Shown here: positions 6,783-13,006 of the stretch, in pieces | Layout: each line of letters opens with the position of its first letter | Position numbering within the stretch: position 1 is the first letter of the stretch | Origin: an archaeon | Lineage (GTDB): Archaea; Iainarchaeota; Iainarchaeia; Iainarchaeales; CSSED10-239 | Direction of reading: 5' to 3' | Assembly: GCA_029557995.1 (NCBI GenBank) | Contig: JAKQHQ010000022.1 | Coordinates: 1 to 13,006, forward strand | DNA length: 13,006 nucleotides | Notes under the pieces: model-generated | The model's input: the letters and a program-made list of their open reading frames with translations, nothing else | Database searches by the model: none | Told to the model about the DNA's origin: nothing | Made by a program: the position numbers and the translations under genes

Positions 6783-6815
6783 AAACTTACCTCGTTTTTT
6801 CTATTTCCTAAAATA

Positions 6816-6825
6816 GCTATATATG
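6816..6825 (-). promoter_or_regulatory. TATA box of the coiled-coil gene
   Basis: The minus strand reads CATATATAGC, 34-43 bases before the ATG at 6782. The GAGGT ribosome site follows downstream. Confidence 0.5.
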
Positions 6826-6873
6826 TTTAGATAAGAAACTATATTTAAAGGTATTTTTTTGTGAAAAAAAACT

Positions 6874-7815
6874 CTAAAAACGCGATTTCAGCTCAAGATG
6901 ACAATGATATACAGCAATCGCTCCTTGGCTTGCAGAGGTGAGCACCTGCTTTAGCTCTGTGCTGTTTGTCGCATCCCCAACAGCAAAGATGCCTGAAATA
7001 CTTGTCTTTTGGGTTTTGTCAACAACAATGTAATTTTCAGAATCCAAGACTAGACCAAGCTTTGCCAAAAGCTCTGTGTTTGGAACCATACCTATCTCTA
7101 TAAACAGCCCGTCTAGCTGAATCACCTTGCTTGCGCTTGTCCTGATGCCTGTTAGTTGCCCAGAACCCAAAAGCTCAGTTATCTCTGTGTTGTACAAAAC
7201 CTCAATCTTAGGGTTACTGAGGACATGCTTGACCCACACATCCTCTGCCCTTAACTTATCTTTTCTGTAGATAAGATAAACCTTTTTTGCAAGGTCTGCC
7301 AATAAAAGTGCAGAAGTAACTGCTGAGTCGCTCCCACCCACAACTCCAACAACCTTGCCCTTGTAAAGCCAGCCATCGCATGTTGCACAATAGCTTATGC
7401 CCTTGCCTATTAGCTCGCCCTCCCTTTCAATGCCAAGCTTCTTTTTTGTACGTCCAATAGCCAAAATTACTTTTCTTGCGTTCACTGTTCTCCGGTCAGT
7501 ATTAACAATGAAACAATCACCATTCTTTGCTATATCCATTACCTTTTCAAATTCAATCTCAGCTCCTAAAGCTTTAGCCTGCTCAATGAACTTATCAGCA
7601 AGCTCAAGGCCTGAAATCTCTTTAAAGCCAGGGTAGTTGCTGATTATGTGTGCCAAGCCCATCGCCCCGCCAAAAGAATCAGAAAATAGAATGGTTTTTA
7701 GCCCATACCTTGAGGCATAGATTGCTGAAGTAAGCCCTGACGACCCGCCACCAACAATTACTATATCATAAATCGTTTTGCCAATTTCTTTTCCATTGCA
7801 AGCTTGCGTAATCAT
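6874..7815 (-). CDS. trxB: Thioredoxin reductase (flavoprotein disulfide reductase)
   Basis: A 313-residue low-molecular-weight thioredoxin reductase, which passes electrons from NAD(P)H through FAD to a CxxC pair and on to thioredoxin-like proteins. IVIVGGGSSGL (FAD P-loop, residues 22-27 the glycines) opens the protein. CATC at 143-146 is the redox pair. GVVGGSDSA (157-165) and YRKDKLRA (183-190) form the pyridine-nucleotide site, and FAVGDATN near the C-terminus is the second FAD motif. The HRR of NADPH-specific enzymes is YRK here, so the nucleotide preference is unclear. I start at ATG 7815 because GGAGG lies eight bases upstream; a TTG six codons earlier would start before that site. 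No thioredoxin gene is nearby. Confidence 0.96.
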   Translation of the reverse strand: MITQACNGKEIGKTIYDIVIVGGGSSGLTSAIYASRYGLKTILFSDSFGGAMGLAHIISNYPGFKEISGLELADKFIEQAKALGAEIEFEKVMDIAKNGDCFIVNTDRRTVNARKVILAIGRTKKKLGIEREGELIGKGISYCATCDGWLYKGKVVGVVGGSDSAVTSALLLADLAKKVYLIYRKDKLRAEDVWVKHVLSNPKIEVLYNTEITELLGSGQLTGIRTSASKVIQLDGLFIEIGMVPNTELLAKLGLVLDSENYIVVDKTQKTSISGIFAVGDATNSTELKQVLTSASQGAIAVYHCHLELKSRF

Positions 7816-7861
7816 TCTAGTTGCCTCCAACAATAAATAAGTAATTTGGCTAATGAAACTG

Positions 7862-7870
7862 CTTTTTAAC
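7862..7870 (-). promoter_or_regulatory. TATA-like box of trxB
   Basis: The minus strand reads GTTAAAAAG. It lies 47-55 bases ahead of ATG 7815, leaving about 20-25 bases of leader that includes GGAGG. It directly follows the TFB terminator tract. Confidence 0.4.
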
Positions 7871-7877
7871 GGTTTAG

Positions 7878-7924
7878 AAAAAAAAAGAAAAGCCTAAAGG
7901 CAAGCCAAGCCTTATGTGCCTTTA
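7878..7924 (-). terminator. Hairpin plus T-run terminator of TFB
   Basis: On the minus strand TAAAGGCA (7924-7917) pairs perfectly with TGCCTTTA (7902-7895), the first half overlapping the TFB stop codon. The T-rich tract CTTTTCTTTTTTTTTC follows (about 7892-7877). This resembles an intrinsic terminator and insulates trxB from tfb. Confidence 0.7.
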
Positions 7925-8827
7925 AGTATCGATGTCAAGCTTTAGCTTGGACTTTAGCTCCCTATACCTGTTTCTGATTGTAACTTCAGTTACCCCAGCT
8001 ACCGTCGCGACCTCTTTTTGGGTTCTTCTTTCCCCAACCATCAAAGCAGCTATATAGACAGCAGCAGCAGCAACGCCAGTTGGACCCCTGCCGGAGATCA
8101 GCCCAGAATTGATTGCCTTCTTCACGATATCCTTTCCCTTCTCCTCAACAGCCCCAGAAAGCCCCAAGACAGAGGTAAACCTTGAGATGTAATAGGTTGG
8201 GTCAGTAAGTGGTACTGCTATGTCCAATTCCTTGACTATGAACCTATATGTTCTTCCAATCTCTTTTTTTGTAAGCCCTGACGCCTCTGCCATCTCGTTT
8301 AATGTCCTTGGCACATTATAGGTCCTACATACTGAGTATAACACTGCAGCAACAACTGCCTCAATCAACCTACCTCTTATCAAGCCCTTTTCAACTGTCT
8401 TTCTGTAAAGCAAGGCAGCAGTCTCTACTAAAGAGTCTGGGATATTAAGATAGGAGCCCATCCTTCGCAGTTCTGTAAGGGCAATTGAAAGGTTTCTCTG
8501 CATGGAGTTTGAGATTGATGATCTCTTATGCCATTTTATAAGCCTATACATCTGTGCCCTTGACTTTGAGGAAAGCTTGTTTCCACGCAGGTCCCTTCCT
8601 GACCTCTCAATCATTGTCTCAAGGCCTTTGTTTATCTTAACATATTTCATTGGTGAGCCAGACCTGGTCTGCTCAGACATAGGGGACTGGTCAAAGTTTC
8701 TCCATTCCTTGCCCATATCAACCATGTCCTCGCTTATAATCGTATGACAGTTCTTACATATGAGTTCCCCTGTCCTTGGGTCCTTGTATACCTTGTCCTT
8801 CCCACACTCAGGACATTTCATAGTCAT
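7922..8827 (-). CDS. tfb: Transcription initiation factor B (TFB, TFIIB homologue)
   Basis: A 301-residue general transcription factor that bridges the TATA-box/TBP complex and RNA polymerase. The zinc ribbon uses Cys5, Cys8, Cys24 and Cys27 (CPEC...CKNC). A B-reader/linker region follows (GKEWRNFDQS, 39-48), then two cyclin repeats fill about 100-300, each with the SP..V...A..Y-like helices (LIEAVVAAVLYSVCR; GPTGVAAAAVYIAAL). The second ends in the helix-turn-helix (KEVATVAGVTEVTIRNRY) that reads the BRE beside the TATA box. I start at ATG 8827, eight bases after GGAGTG; an in-frame TTG at 8890 would add 21 residues not seen in the family. Length is normal for archaeal TFB. Confidence 0.97.
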   Translation of the reverse strand: MTMKCPECGKDKVYKDPRTGELICKNCHTIISEDMVDMGKEWRNFDQSPMSEQTRSGSPMKYVKINKGLETMIERSGRDLRGNKLSSKSRAQMYRLIKWHKRSSISNSMQRNLSIALTELRRMGSYLNIPDSLVETAALLYRKTVEKGLIRGRLIEAVVAAVLYSVCRTYNVPRTLNEMAEASGLTKKEIGRTYRFIVKELDIAVPLTDPTYYISRFTSVLGLSGAVEEKGKDIVKKAINSGLISGRGPTGVAAAAVYIAALMVGERRTQKEVATVAGVTEVTIRNRYRELKSKLKLDIDT

Positions 8828-8916
8828 TCTAATCACTCCTTTTGCGTTTTTAATTTCTCTTTTCGTGTATTTCAAAAATAGAACTTGCAATCACAACAAA
8901 CCATAACAAAGCAAAT

Positions 8917-8932
8917 CTATATAAATATATAT
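8917..8932 (-). promoter_or_regulatory. TATA box of tfb
   Basis: A/T-only run AATATATATTTATATA on the minus strand, about 90-105 bases before ATG 8827, giving a leader near 70 bases. A closer alternative is the TTAAAAAC stretch around 8850. Confidence 0.4.
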
Positions 8933-8940
8933 TGTTTTAC

Positions 8941-9020
8941 CTTATATATATAGGTTTCGTTTCTCAAGATTTTGCAAGGTCTCGGCTTTATAGAATCAGG
9001 TGCCGAGCTCATTCTTTTTT
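8941..9020 (+). ncRNA. Possible small antisense RNA between tfb and the pseudo-ATPase gene
   Basis: A TATA-like run (cttatatatatagg, 8941-8954) points rightward. About 30 bases later comes a 6-bp stem, CTCGGC 8981-8986 with GCCGAG 9002-9007, around a 15-base loop, and then ttctttttt (9012-9020), a T-run usable as a stop on the plus strand. The product would be about 50 bases and would overlap the end of the convergent 9009-10436 gene. Equally, the stem may simply serve that gene's 3' end on the minus strand. I see no C/D or H/ACA boxes. Weakly supported. Confidence 0.25.
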
Positions 9021-10436
9021 GATGTCTATGTTGCTACTTGTAAGTGTGGGTCTTAAAAGAAGCCTTAGTGGGTCTTTTTCTGGATATCTTATTACTGCAT
9101 CGTTACCATATATCATCTCAATCCTGACATCTGTTATATTTTTGTTCAAAAAGTCATTAAGGTGCTCTGAACTTATAATATAGCTTAGCTTTGGGTTTTG
9201 TTGCAAGAGCGTTATCAGCTCATTACCAATAAAACTATTGTTTACAACAGCTGGCAACTCAGGAAGCACAATCAGTAGCTCCTCTTTTGTTTCTTCTGAA
9301 ATCTTTTTAATCATGTAAAACACATAGTAAACATAAAAGGGGTCAGATGTATTAATTTGGAAAATCTTCCCAGCCCCTATGTTTTTGTAGGGGTTTTCAA
9401 AAACCTGGGAGATATCTGTATCCCCAAAACAAGAACCATATTTGTCGTTAAGTATATTCATTTTGGCAATAATTCTCCATTTCTCAAAATCAGTTATTTC
9501 ATCCGTGATGTCAAGCCTTATGATTTTATCTATCAGCTCTGAGATATCCTTGATGTCTGAAGTATAGCAGATATCTATTATCTTTTGTGAAATGCCAGTA
9601 AACCTAAACTCATTGATGAATGCACCTTTTGGTATCGCATGCAGTGGTAGCTTAAACTTGAAATATTCATAGTTATTTGATGGAAAGCCAAATGGCGAAA
9701 CCTTCATATCAAAGTCAGATAACAGCTCCTCTTTTTGCTGAGGATAAGAAATTGTTCTAAAGACCCCAGTACTATCAAACGCAACTACCTTTCTGAACGA
9801 CAATAGATAGTTCTCGCAGATGAGCTTTATTGCAAATACCCTTTCATCAAGGGTTCCATTAACTACACATACCGAGTTTAAGGTCTCAAGGCTTGTGTTG
9901 ATTGCTACGCCGTTCTTTTTGCCAAGTAACAGCTTGTCAATGGATGACATAACTGATAAGTCAGGGGAGATTGGCTGATTGGCTAAAGCTTTCACCACAA
10001 AAGGATCTGAAAAGAAAATGTTCTTCACATTTGTTGGAAGCATTTTTAGAGATATTAACTTTATATCATAGGACTTCACAATAGATATGATGGAGCCTGT
10101 GGTCTTGTTTAACTGCGTGATTTTTTTTTCAATGTAATTATTTAGGTCTTGCCCATCAATTGCTTCTGTCTCTGTGTTTAATATCAAAAACTTATAGGTA
10201 TTTTTCTCGCCGATGTCAAAATGCTTTTGATATACTATGCATTGGCTTGGGAGTGTTTCGGCAAATGTCTCTATGTCGCCCTCAACAGAAAACGCCTTGT
10301 AAAGTTGCACGATTGCTGTTGTACTATCCTTAGGTCTTACAACTGATACGATTATGTCCTCTTCATAGTATATAGAAAGCCCTCTGTCTCCATATTTTCC
10401 TTCAAATAAGGTGTTCCAAGTGTTTATAGATTGCAT
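9009..10436 (-). CDS. Catalytically dead HerA-like ATPase homologue (pseudo-ATPase)
   Basis: A 475-residue protein that can be laid against the HerA-like ATPase at 4754-6049 over its last 310 residues. LGKKNGVAINTSLETLNSVC (171-190) answers LGKNVLMDLSRPHVAII. VVAFDSTGVFRTISYP (217-232) answers VIVIDTVGIFWTMKYP. EFRFTGISQ (276-284), INTSDPF (361-367) and IGNELITLLQQ (403-413) also fall in order. Both catalytic sites are gone: the P-loop is replaced by VNGTLDERV (192-200), without GKS, and Walker B DEAH is replaced by LPELP (391-395). The first ~170 residues are a mixed alpha/beta region with no match in the active protein. No ribosome site is seen; a TATA-like ATTTAAAT 27-34 bases before ATG 10436 suggests a leaderless mRNA. 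The reading frame is intact, so it is a gene and not a pseudogene. Homology is by eye. Confidence 0.85.
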   Translation of the reverse strand: MQSINTWNTLFEGKYGDRGLSIYYEEDIIVSVVRPKDSTTAIVQLYKAFSVEGDIETFAETLPSQCIVYQKHFDIGEKNTYKFLILNTETEAIDGQDLNNYIEKKITQLNKTTGSIISIVKSYDIKLISLKMLPTNVKNIFFSDPFVVKALANQPISPDLSVMSSIDKLLLGKKNGVAINTSLETLNSVCVVNGTLDERVFAIKLICENYLLSFRKVVAFDSTGVFRTISYPQQKEELLSDFDMKVSPFGFPSNNYEYFKFKLPLHAIPKGAFINEFRFTGISQKIIDICYTSDIKDISELIDKIIRLDITDEITDFEKWRIIAKMNILNDKYGSCFGDTDISQVFENPYKNIGAGKIFQINTSDPFYVYYVFYMIKKISEETKEELLIVLPELPAVVNNSFIGNELITLLQQNPKLSYIISSEHLNDFLNKNITDVRIEMIYGNDAVIRYPEKDPLRLLLRPTLTSSNIDIKKE

Positions 10437-10462
10437 AGCTATATTTATATTTAAATCAAAAC

Positions 10463-10470
10463 ATTTAAAT
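10463..10470 (-). promoter_or_regulatory. TATA-like box of the pseudo-ATPase gene
   Basis: ATTTAAAT lies 27-34 bases before ATG 10436, the distance for a leaderless start. The 83-base divergent region is nearly all A/T. Confidence 0.4.
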
Positions 10471-10479
10471 AAATAATAT

Positions 10480-10489
10480 ATTATATATC
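10480..10489 (+). promoter_or_regulatory. TATA box of the 10520-11062 gene
   Basis: attatatatc lies 31-40 bases upstream of ATG 10520, predicting a leader of only about 10 bases. Confidence 0.45.
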
Positions 10490-10519
10490 TTTAAGAAAAA
10501 GACCTAAAAAAGATCAAAA

Positions 10520-11062
10520 ATGGTAGATATCTCTATAATCAAGGAAACAATTGAAGAATTGCTAAGTGCAAATGTGGATAAGGACACTATATTTGCTACG
10601 CTTAAAGATATCGGTGCAGAGCTTGGGGATATTGAAAAATGCTATAGAGAACTGACCGAACCAAAAGAGGAAATAAAAAAAAATGAAAGCACTACTGTTG
10701 TAAAGGCAACCCCGCAAAATGAAAATGTTGTGGAAAAAAGGGCAACCCCGCAAAATGAAAATGTTGTGGAAAAAATACAGGTAGAAGCACTAACGCCGTC
10801 TACAACAACCGAAGAGCTGGAACAAGCAACAAACGAAATTACGGATATTGAGCCGGAAACCAAAAATGAGAACCCACTCGTTTCAAAACCTCAAGAGACC
10901 ATCTATCTTAATCAAGACAATGAAAACATAGAGCTCATAAAAAAGCAAATAATAGAATTTGATAGCATGCTTTCTGAGATAAAGGCACAGTTAAGTGGGC
11001 TCACAAAAATCATGAGGGACATCCTTGAGGAAAACAGAAACATACTTAACAAGCTAAAATAG
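10520..11062 (+). CDS. Low-complexity helical/coiled-coil protein of unknown function
   Basis: A 180-residue acidic protein in three parts. Residues 1-47 form a small helical module (IKETIEELLSANVDKDTIF...DIEKCYRELT) resembling the short UBA- or SHOCT-like helical bundles common at protein ends. Residues 48-130 are a disordered-looking Glu/Thr/Asn-rich linker carrying a tandem 12-residue repeat, ATPQNENVVEK(R/I), at 63-74 and 75-86. Residues 133-180 are a heptad-rich coiled coil (IELIKKQIIEFDSMLSEI...). No catalytic motif or membrane segment is present. It is divergent from the pseudo-ATPase gene across 83 bases and ends one base from the convergent gene at 11064. A tether or adaptor role is inference from the architecture. 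Confidence 0.85.
   Translation: MVDISIIKETIEELLSANVDKDTIFATLKDIGAELGDIEKCYRELTEPKEEIKKNESTTVVKATPQNENVVEKRATPQNENVVEKIQVEALTPSTTTEELEQATNEITDIEPETKNENPLVSKPQETIYLNQDNENIELIKKQIIEFDSMLSEIKAQLSGLTKIMRDILEENRNILNKLK
10705..10775 (+). repeat. Tandem duplication, 36-bp unit, two copies
   Basis: Bases 10705-10739 and 10741-10775 are identical over 35 positions; the period is 36, so the reading frame is kept and 12 residues are duplicated. Identity this complete means a recent duplication or a region prone to length change. Confidence 0.95.
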
Positions 11063-11063
11063 T

Positions 11064-11378
11064 TTAGTGACCACCAAGCATCTTCAGTAAATCATCATAA
11101 CTGCCAGCGTCAGTATCTTCACCTTTCTTTTTTGAGCCAAACTTTGTGGCCACCACGATTATAAATACCAAGACACCAGCTAGATACCACCAATATCCTG
11201 CTATCTCTCCGGTCTTTATGAAAACAAGCAAAAGAAGCAATAAAACAAAAATAAGGTTTGACAAGCTTGGGCAAAACAGGGAGTAGATGATCACTATAAG
11301 TACTGAAAAGAAGTCATAGTTATATTGCGAAGAAATTATCATCACAAGGGAGATTATGAAAAAGTTAAGGATGTCCAA
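11064..11378 (-). CDS. Small membrane protein, third gene of the eL15 unit
   Basis: A 104-residue protein with about four hydrophobic segments (roughly 4-17, 22-38, 40-54, 61-78), ending in a charged tail (FGSKKKGEDTDAG) with a short final helix. Unrecognised. The start is a TTG at 11378, preceded by GGTGA six bases upstream. The next in-frame ATG is 12 codons later and would remove the first membrane segment, so the TTG is preferred. It lies 15 bases after the stop of the gene at 11394-11660 and is probably on the same mRNA. It ends one base from the convergent 10520-11062 gene. Confidence 0.75.
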   Translation of the reverse strand: MDILNFFIISLVMIISSQYNYDFFSVLIVIIYSLFCPSLSNLIFVLLLLLLVFIKTGEIAGYWWYLAGVLVFIIVVATKFGSKKKGEDTDAGSYDDLLKMLGGH

Positions 11379-11393
11379 AAAGTTTCACCAACC

Positions 11394-11660
11394 TTATTTT
11401 TTTGTAGAAAATAAACTCTTCACCCCGCTCTTTATATTACTACCAAAAATGTAGTAAATAAATACCGCAAGAGCTACAAGCCATATCATGCTTGGATACC
11501 TGTAAAACAAGAGAAACACAAGAAAGCCAGTTATTAGGATTGCTATCAGCTCATTACCTATTTGCCTTTTTGTCCAGACATAGATGGATATGGAAAAGAC
11601 TATGAACAAGATTACCCAGATTGTGTCCTCAAAAGTTGTAGCTAAAAATAAATAACTCAT
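11394..11660 (-). CDS. Small three-helix membrane protein, second gene of the eL15 unit
   Basis: An 88-residue protein with three clear membrane segments (about 12-28, 37-53, 56-73) and a short basic tail (SGVKSLFSTKK). Unrecognised. ATG 11660 sits nine bases after the eL15 stop codon. The intervening bases hold only a weak ribosome site (GATGA), so translation may depend on coupling to eL15. Together with the next gene it forms a pair of tiny membrane proteins. Confidence 0.8.
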   Translation of the reverse strand: MSYLFLATTFEDTIWVILFIVFSISIYVWTKRQIGNELIAILITGFLVFLLFYRYPSMIWLVALAVFIYYIFGSNIKSGVKSLFSTKK

Positions 11661-11669
11661 TTATTTCAT

Positions 11670-12278
11670 CTACTTTGCTTTTCTATTGTTTGACCTATTT
11701 GATGGCCTATTCTTTTCTGTGCCTTTGCCTTTCTTGTCAAGACCCCTGTTTTTCTTGCCAGCGCTTGTCAACCCCTTGTAGACCCTACCTCTGTTTTGTG
11801 GCCAGCATATCCAGTTTAAGTCTTTATCATTGACAATGCTTGGGTGCGCAGGGTCAACCAATATAACCTCATAGTATTTCTGCTGCCCATCTTCCCCAAC
11901 TAAGTATGAGTTAAGCACCTCCATCCCTGGGAACTTAGATGCAGCCCTAAGCTCTGCAATCCTCTGGATAGATATTCTCCTAGTTACTTTGTTAACCCCC
12001 ATTCTTTTTGGCTTTCTGCCATTTGAGGGCCTGCGGATAAGCCCAGAACCCTTTCTTAACTTAACCAAGGCTACAATTACCCCTTGCTTTGCTTTATAGC
12101 CAAGCTCCCTAGCCCTTGGAATATTTGTAGGGGTATCAAGCTTCTGCACAGATTGCTTGCTATGCCTATAACCAATCAACCTTTCAGTGTATAGCTTCTT
12201 ATAATTGTAATCTTCATCCTTTTGTTTTTTGAACTCCTTTTGGAAAGTTTTATCTATGTATTTAGTAGCAGTTGTCAT
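11670..12278 (-). CDS. rpl15e: Large-subunit ribosomal protein eL15 (L15e)
   Basis: A 202-residue very basic 50S protein. The family's order is present: an N-terminal helical stretch, ERLIGYRHSKQSVQKLDTPT (32-51), IPRARELGYKAKQGVIVALV (53-72) as the signature, GRKPKRMGVNKVTRR, FPGMEVLNSYLVGEDGQ and YYEVILVDPAHPSI (135-148), and a Lys/Arg/Asn-rich tail (from about 173). The length is a few residues above the usual ~194 because of that tail. ATG 12278 follows AGGTGCGAAA, a usable ribosome site. It heads a three-gene unit with two tiny membrane proteins. Confidence 0.96.
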   Translation of the reverse strand: MTTATKYIDKTFQKEFKKQKDEDYNYKKLYTERLIGYRHSKQSVQKLDTPTNIPRARELGYKAKQGVIVALVKLRKGSGLIRRPSNGRKPKRMGVNKVTRRISIQRIAELRAASKFPGMEVLNSYLVGEDGQQKYYEVILVDPAHPSIVNDKDLNWICWPQNRGRVYKGLTSAGKKNRGLDKKGKGTEKNRPSNRSNNRKAK

Positions 12279-12307
12279 TTTCGCACCTATTTTTTAAATT
12301 ATGTTAC

Positions 12308-12322
12308 CATATAATATATAAC
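12308..12322 (-). promoter_or_regulatory. TATA box of rpl15e
   Basis: The minus strand reads TTATATATTATATGG, 30-44 bases before ATG 12278, giving a short leader with GGTG. Confidence 0.5.
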
Positions 12323-12338
12323 TATAAAGAACAGAAAT

Positions 12339-12349
12339 CTTTATATATT
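12339..12349 (+). promoter_or_regulatory. TATA-like box of the TVP38-family gene
   Basis: ctttatatatt lies 63-73 bases before ATG 12412. Initiation about 27 bases on would fall inside the palindrome at 12360-12380. Confidence 0.4.
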
Positions 12350-12359
12350 GGTTGTTAAG

Positions 12360-12380
12360 ATAAGCAAATTGCTTGCTTAT
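12360..12380. promoter_or_regulatory. Perfect palindrome in divergent promoter region
   Basis: ATAAGCAA (12360-12367) pairs perfectly with TTGCTTAT (12373-12380) around attgc; a G-T and two A-T pairs extend it, and a T-run follows (12380-12384). It lies between the predicted TATA box and the start of the TVP38-family gene. A repressor operator or a small attenuator-like terminator would both fit; neither is proven. Confidence 0.45.
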
Positions 12381-12411
12381 TTTTGAAAAAAGAATAAAAT
12401 CCTGAAAATAT

Positions 12412-13006
12412 ATGCAATTATTCCTATCAAAATCCGCAAAGAAAAAAGCTGTATCTGCTGGGGTAATTATTGCCTTTTTTTTAATTATTGCTGTAATATT
12501 GGTATGGCCATTATTAAAGTATGTGACAAAACCTACACAATTAAGGGCGCTTACCGAGCAGTTTAGTTTCTGGGCACCAGCCATCTTCATATTACTACAA
12601 GTTTTTCAGATGGTTTTTCTTGTAATACCTGGCTCAACCATTCTTATAGCTGGTGGCTATGCCTTTGGAAATGTTAGTATAATCTACTCGCTTATTGGCA
12701 TAATGATTGGCTCGTTTATTGTTTTCCAGCTTGGACGGCTGTTTGGCAGACCTTTTCTAGAAAGTATATTTGACAAGAAGGTGTTTAAAAAGATAGATAA
12801 CAAGTCAAACACAATCGGAAAAACGCTTTTCATATTGTTTCTGATACCTCCGCTACCGCACGATACATTTAGCCTTGTTGCAGGCATAACAAACATCAGC
12901 CTTAAAAAATACATGCTGATATCCTTTGTAGGGAGATTGCCGTTAATTGTGTTTTATTCTGTAATGGGAAACCAGCTTACAAAACTTAATCTATTTTATT
13001 CTTTAC
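12412..13006 (+). CDS. TVP38/DedA-family (VTT domain) membrane protein, 3' end outside window
   Basis: At least 198 residues before the window ends, so the C-terminus is missing. After a basic start (SKSAKKKAVSAG) comes a membrane helix (about 15-37). The VTT/SNARE-associated Golgi domain follows: FQMVFLVIPGSTILIAGGYA (65-84), GSFIVFQLGRLFGRPFLE (100-117), FLIPPLPHDTFSLVAGIT (143-160), then the LKKYMLISFVGRLPLIVFYS helix (164-183). These are the hallmark G...Y.LGR..GR, P..P.D....AG.T and GR.P motifs of YdjX/TVP38 proteins, relatives of DedA lipid scramblase/flippase-type transporters. ATG 12412 has no ribosome site. It is divergent from rpl15e across 133 bases. Confidence 0.9.
   Translation, partial: MQLFLSKSAKKKAVSAGVIIAFFLIIAVILVWPLLKYVTKPTQLRALTEQFSFWAPAIFILLQVFQMVFLVIPGSTILIAGGYAFGNVSIIYSLIGIMIGSFIVFQLGRLFGRPFLESIFDKKVFKKIDNKSNTIGKTLFILFLIPPLPHDTFSLVAGITNISLKKYMLISFVGRLPLIVFYSVMGNQLTKLNLFYSL

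Noticed and set aside
7816..7833. TTG start extending trxB by six residues
   Set aside because: The GGAGG site lies inside this extension and points to ATG 7815.
8828..8890. TTG start extending TFB by 21 residues
   Set aside because: GGAGTG sits just before ATG 8827, and the family starts close to the zinc ribbon.
9009..10436. Calling the dead ATPase a pseudogene
   Set aside because: The frame is intact over 475 codons with promoter-like sequence upstream; only the catalytic motifs are lost.
12294..12590. 98-codon minus-strand open frame
   Set aside because: It is antisense to the well-supported TVP38-family gene and has no family features.

Overview
The window is archaeal chromosomal DNA. 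The evidence is a transcription factor B with zinc ribbon and two cyclin repeats, the chromatin protein Alba, ribosomal proteins eL42 (L44e) and eL15 (L15e), and TATA-like boxes about 25-40 bases ahead of most genes. Short genes, very tight spacing, several proteins without recognisable relatives and a compact eL42 neighbourhood would suit a small-genome DPANN-type archaeon, possibly Micrarchaeota-like. That placement is inference; no marker here fixes the lineage.

Layout. 1-230: a GC-rich, hairpin-rich non-coding stretch with a 34-base direct repeat in two copies. 298-1755 (+): a 485-residue protein whose first ~120 residues resemble the N-terminal domain of archaeal family-B DNA polymerases, without any polymerase motifs. 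1788-3637 (-): a small unknown basic protein, a SufS-type cysteine desulfurase, and Alba behind its own promoter. 3750-6049 (+): eL42, then a SpoIIM-like membrane protein overlapping a HerA/FtsK-type ATPase by four bases. 6099-8827 (-): a coiled-coil protein of unknown function, a thioredoxin reductase and TFB. 9009-10436 (-): a 475-residue protein that reads as a catalytically dead relative of the HerA-like ATPase at 4754-6049. 10520-11062 (+): a short helical/coiled-coil protein with a tandem 36-bp in-frame duplication, divergent from the dead ATPase. 11064-12278 (-): eL15 followed by two tiny membrane proteins. 12412-end (+): a TVP38/DedA-family membrane protein cut by the window edge.

Most of the window is housekeeping: chromatin (Alba), transcription initiation (TFB), translation (eL42, eL15), sulfur mobilisation (SufS) and thiol redox (TrxB). 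The less ordinary material is the pair of related P-loop proteins, one with intact Walker motifs and one that has lost them, the polymerase-N-domain-like protein, and the structured repeat region at the left edge. Translation starts appear mixed: many minus-strand genes have a GGAGG-like site, while eL42, the SpoIIM-like gene, the pseudo-ATPase and the TVP38 gene have none and look leaderless or short-leadered. I saw no CRISPR array, insertion sequence or convincing rRNA or tRNA gene.
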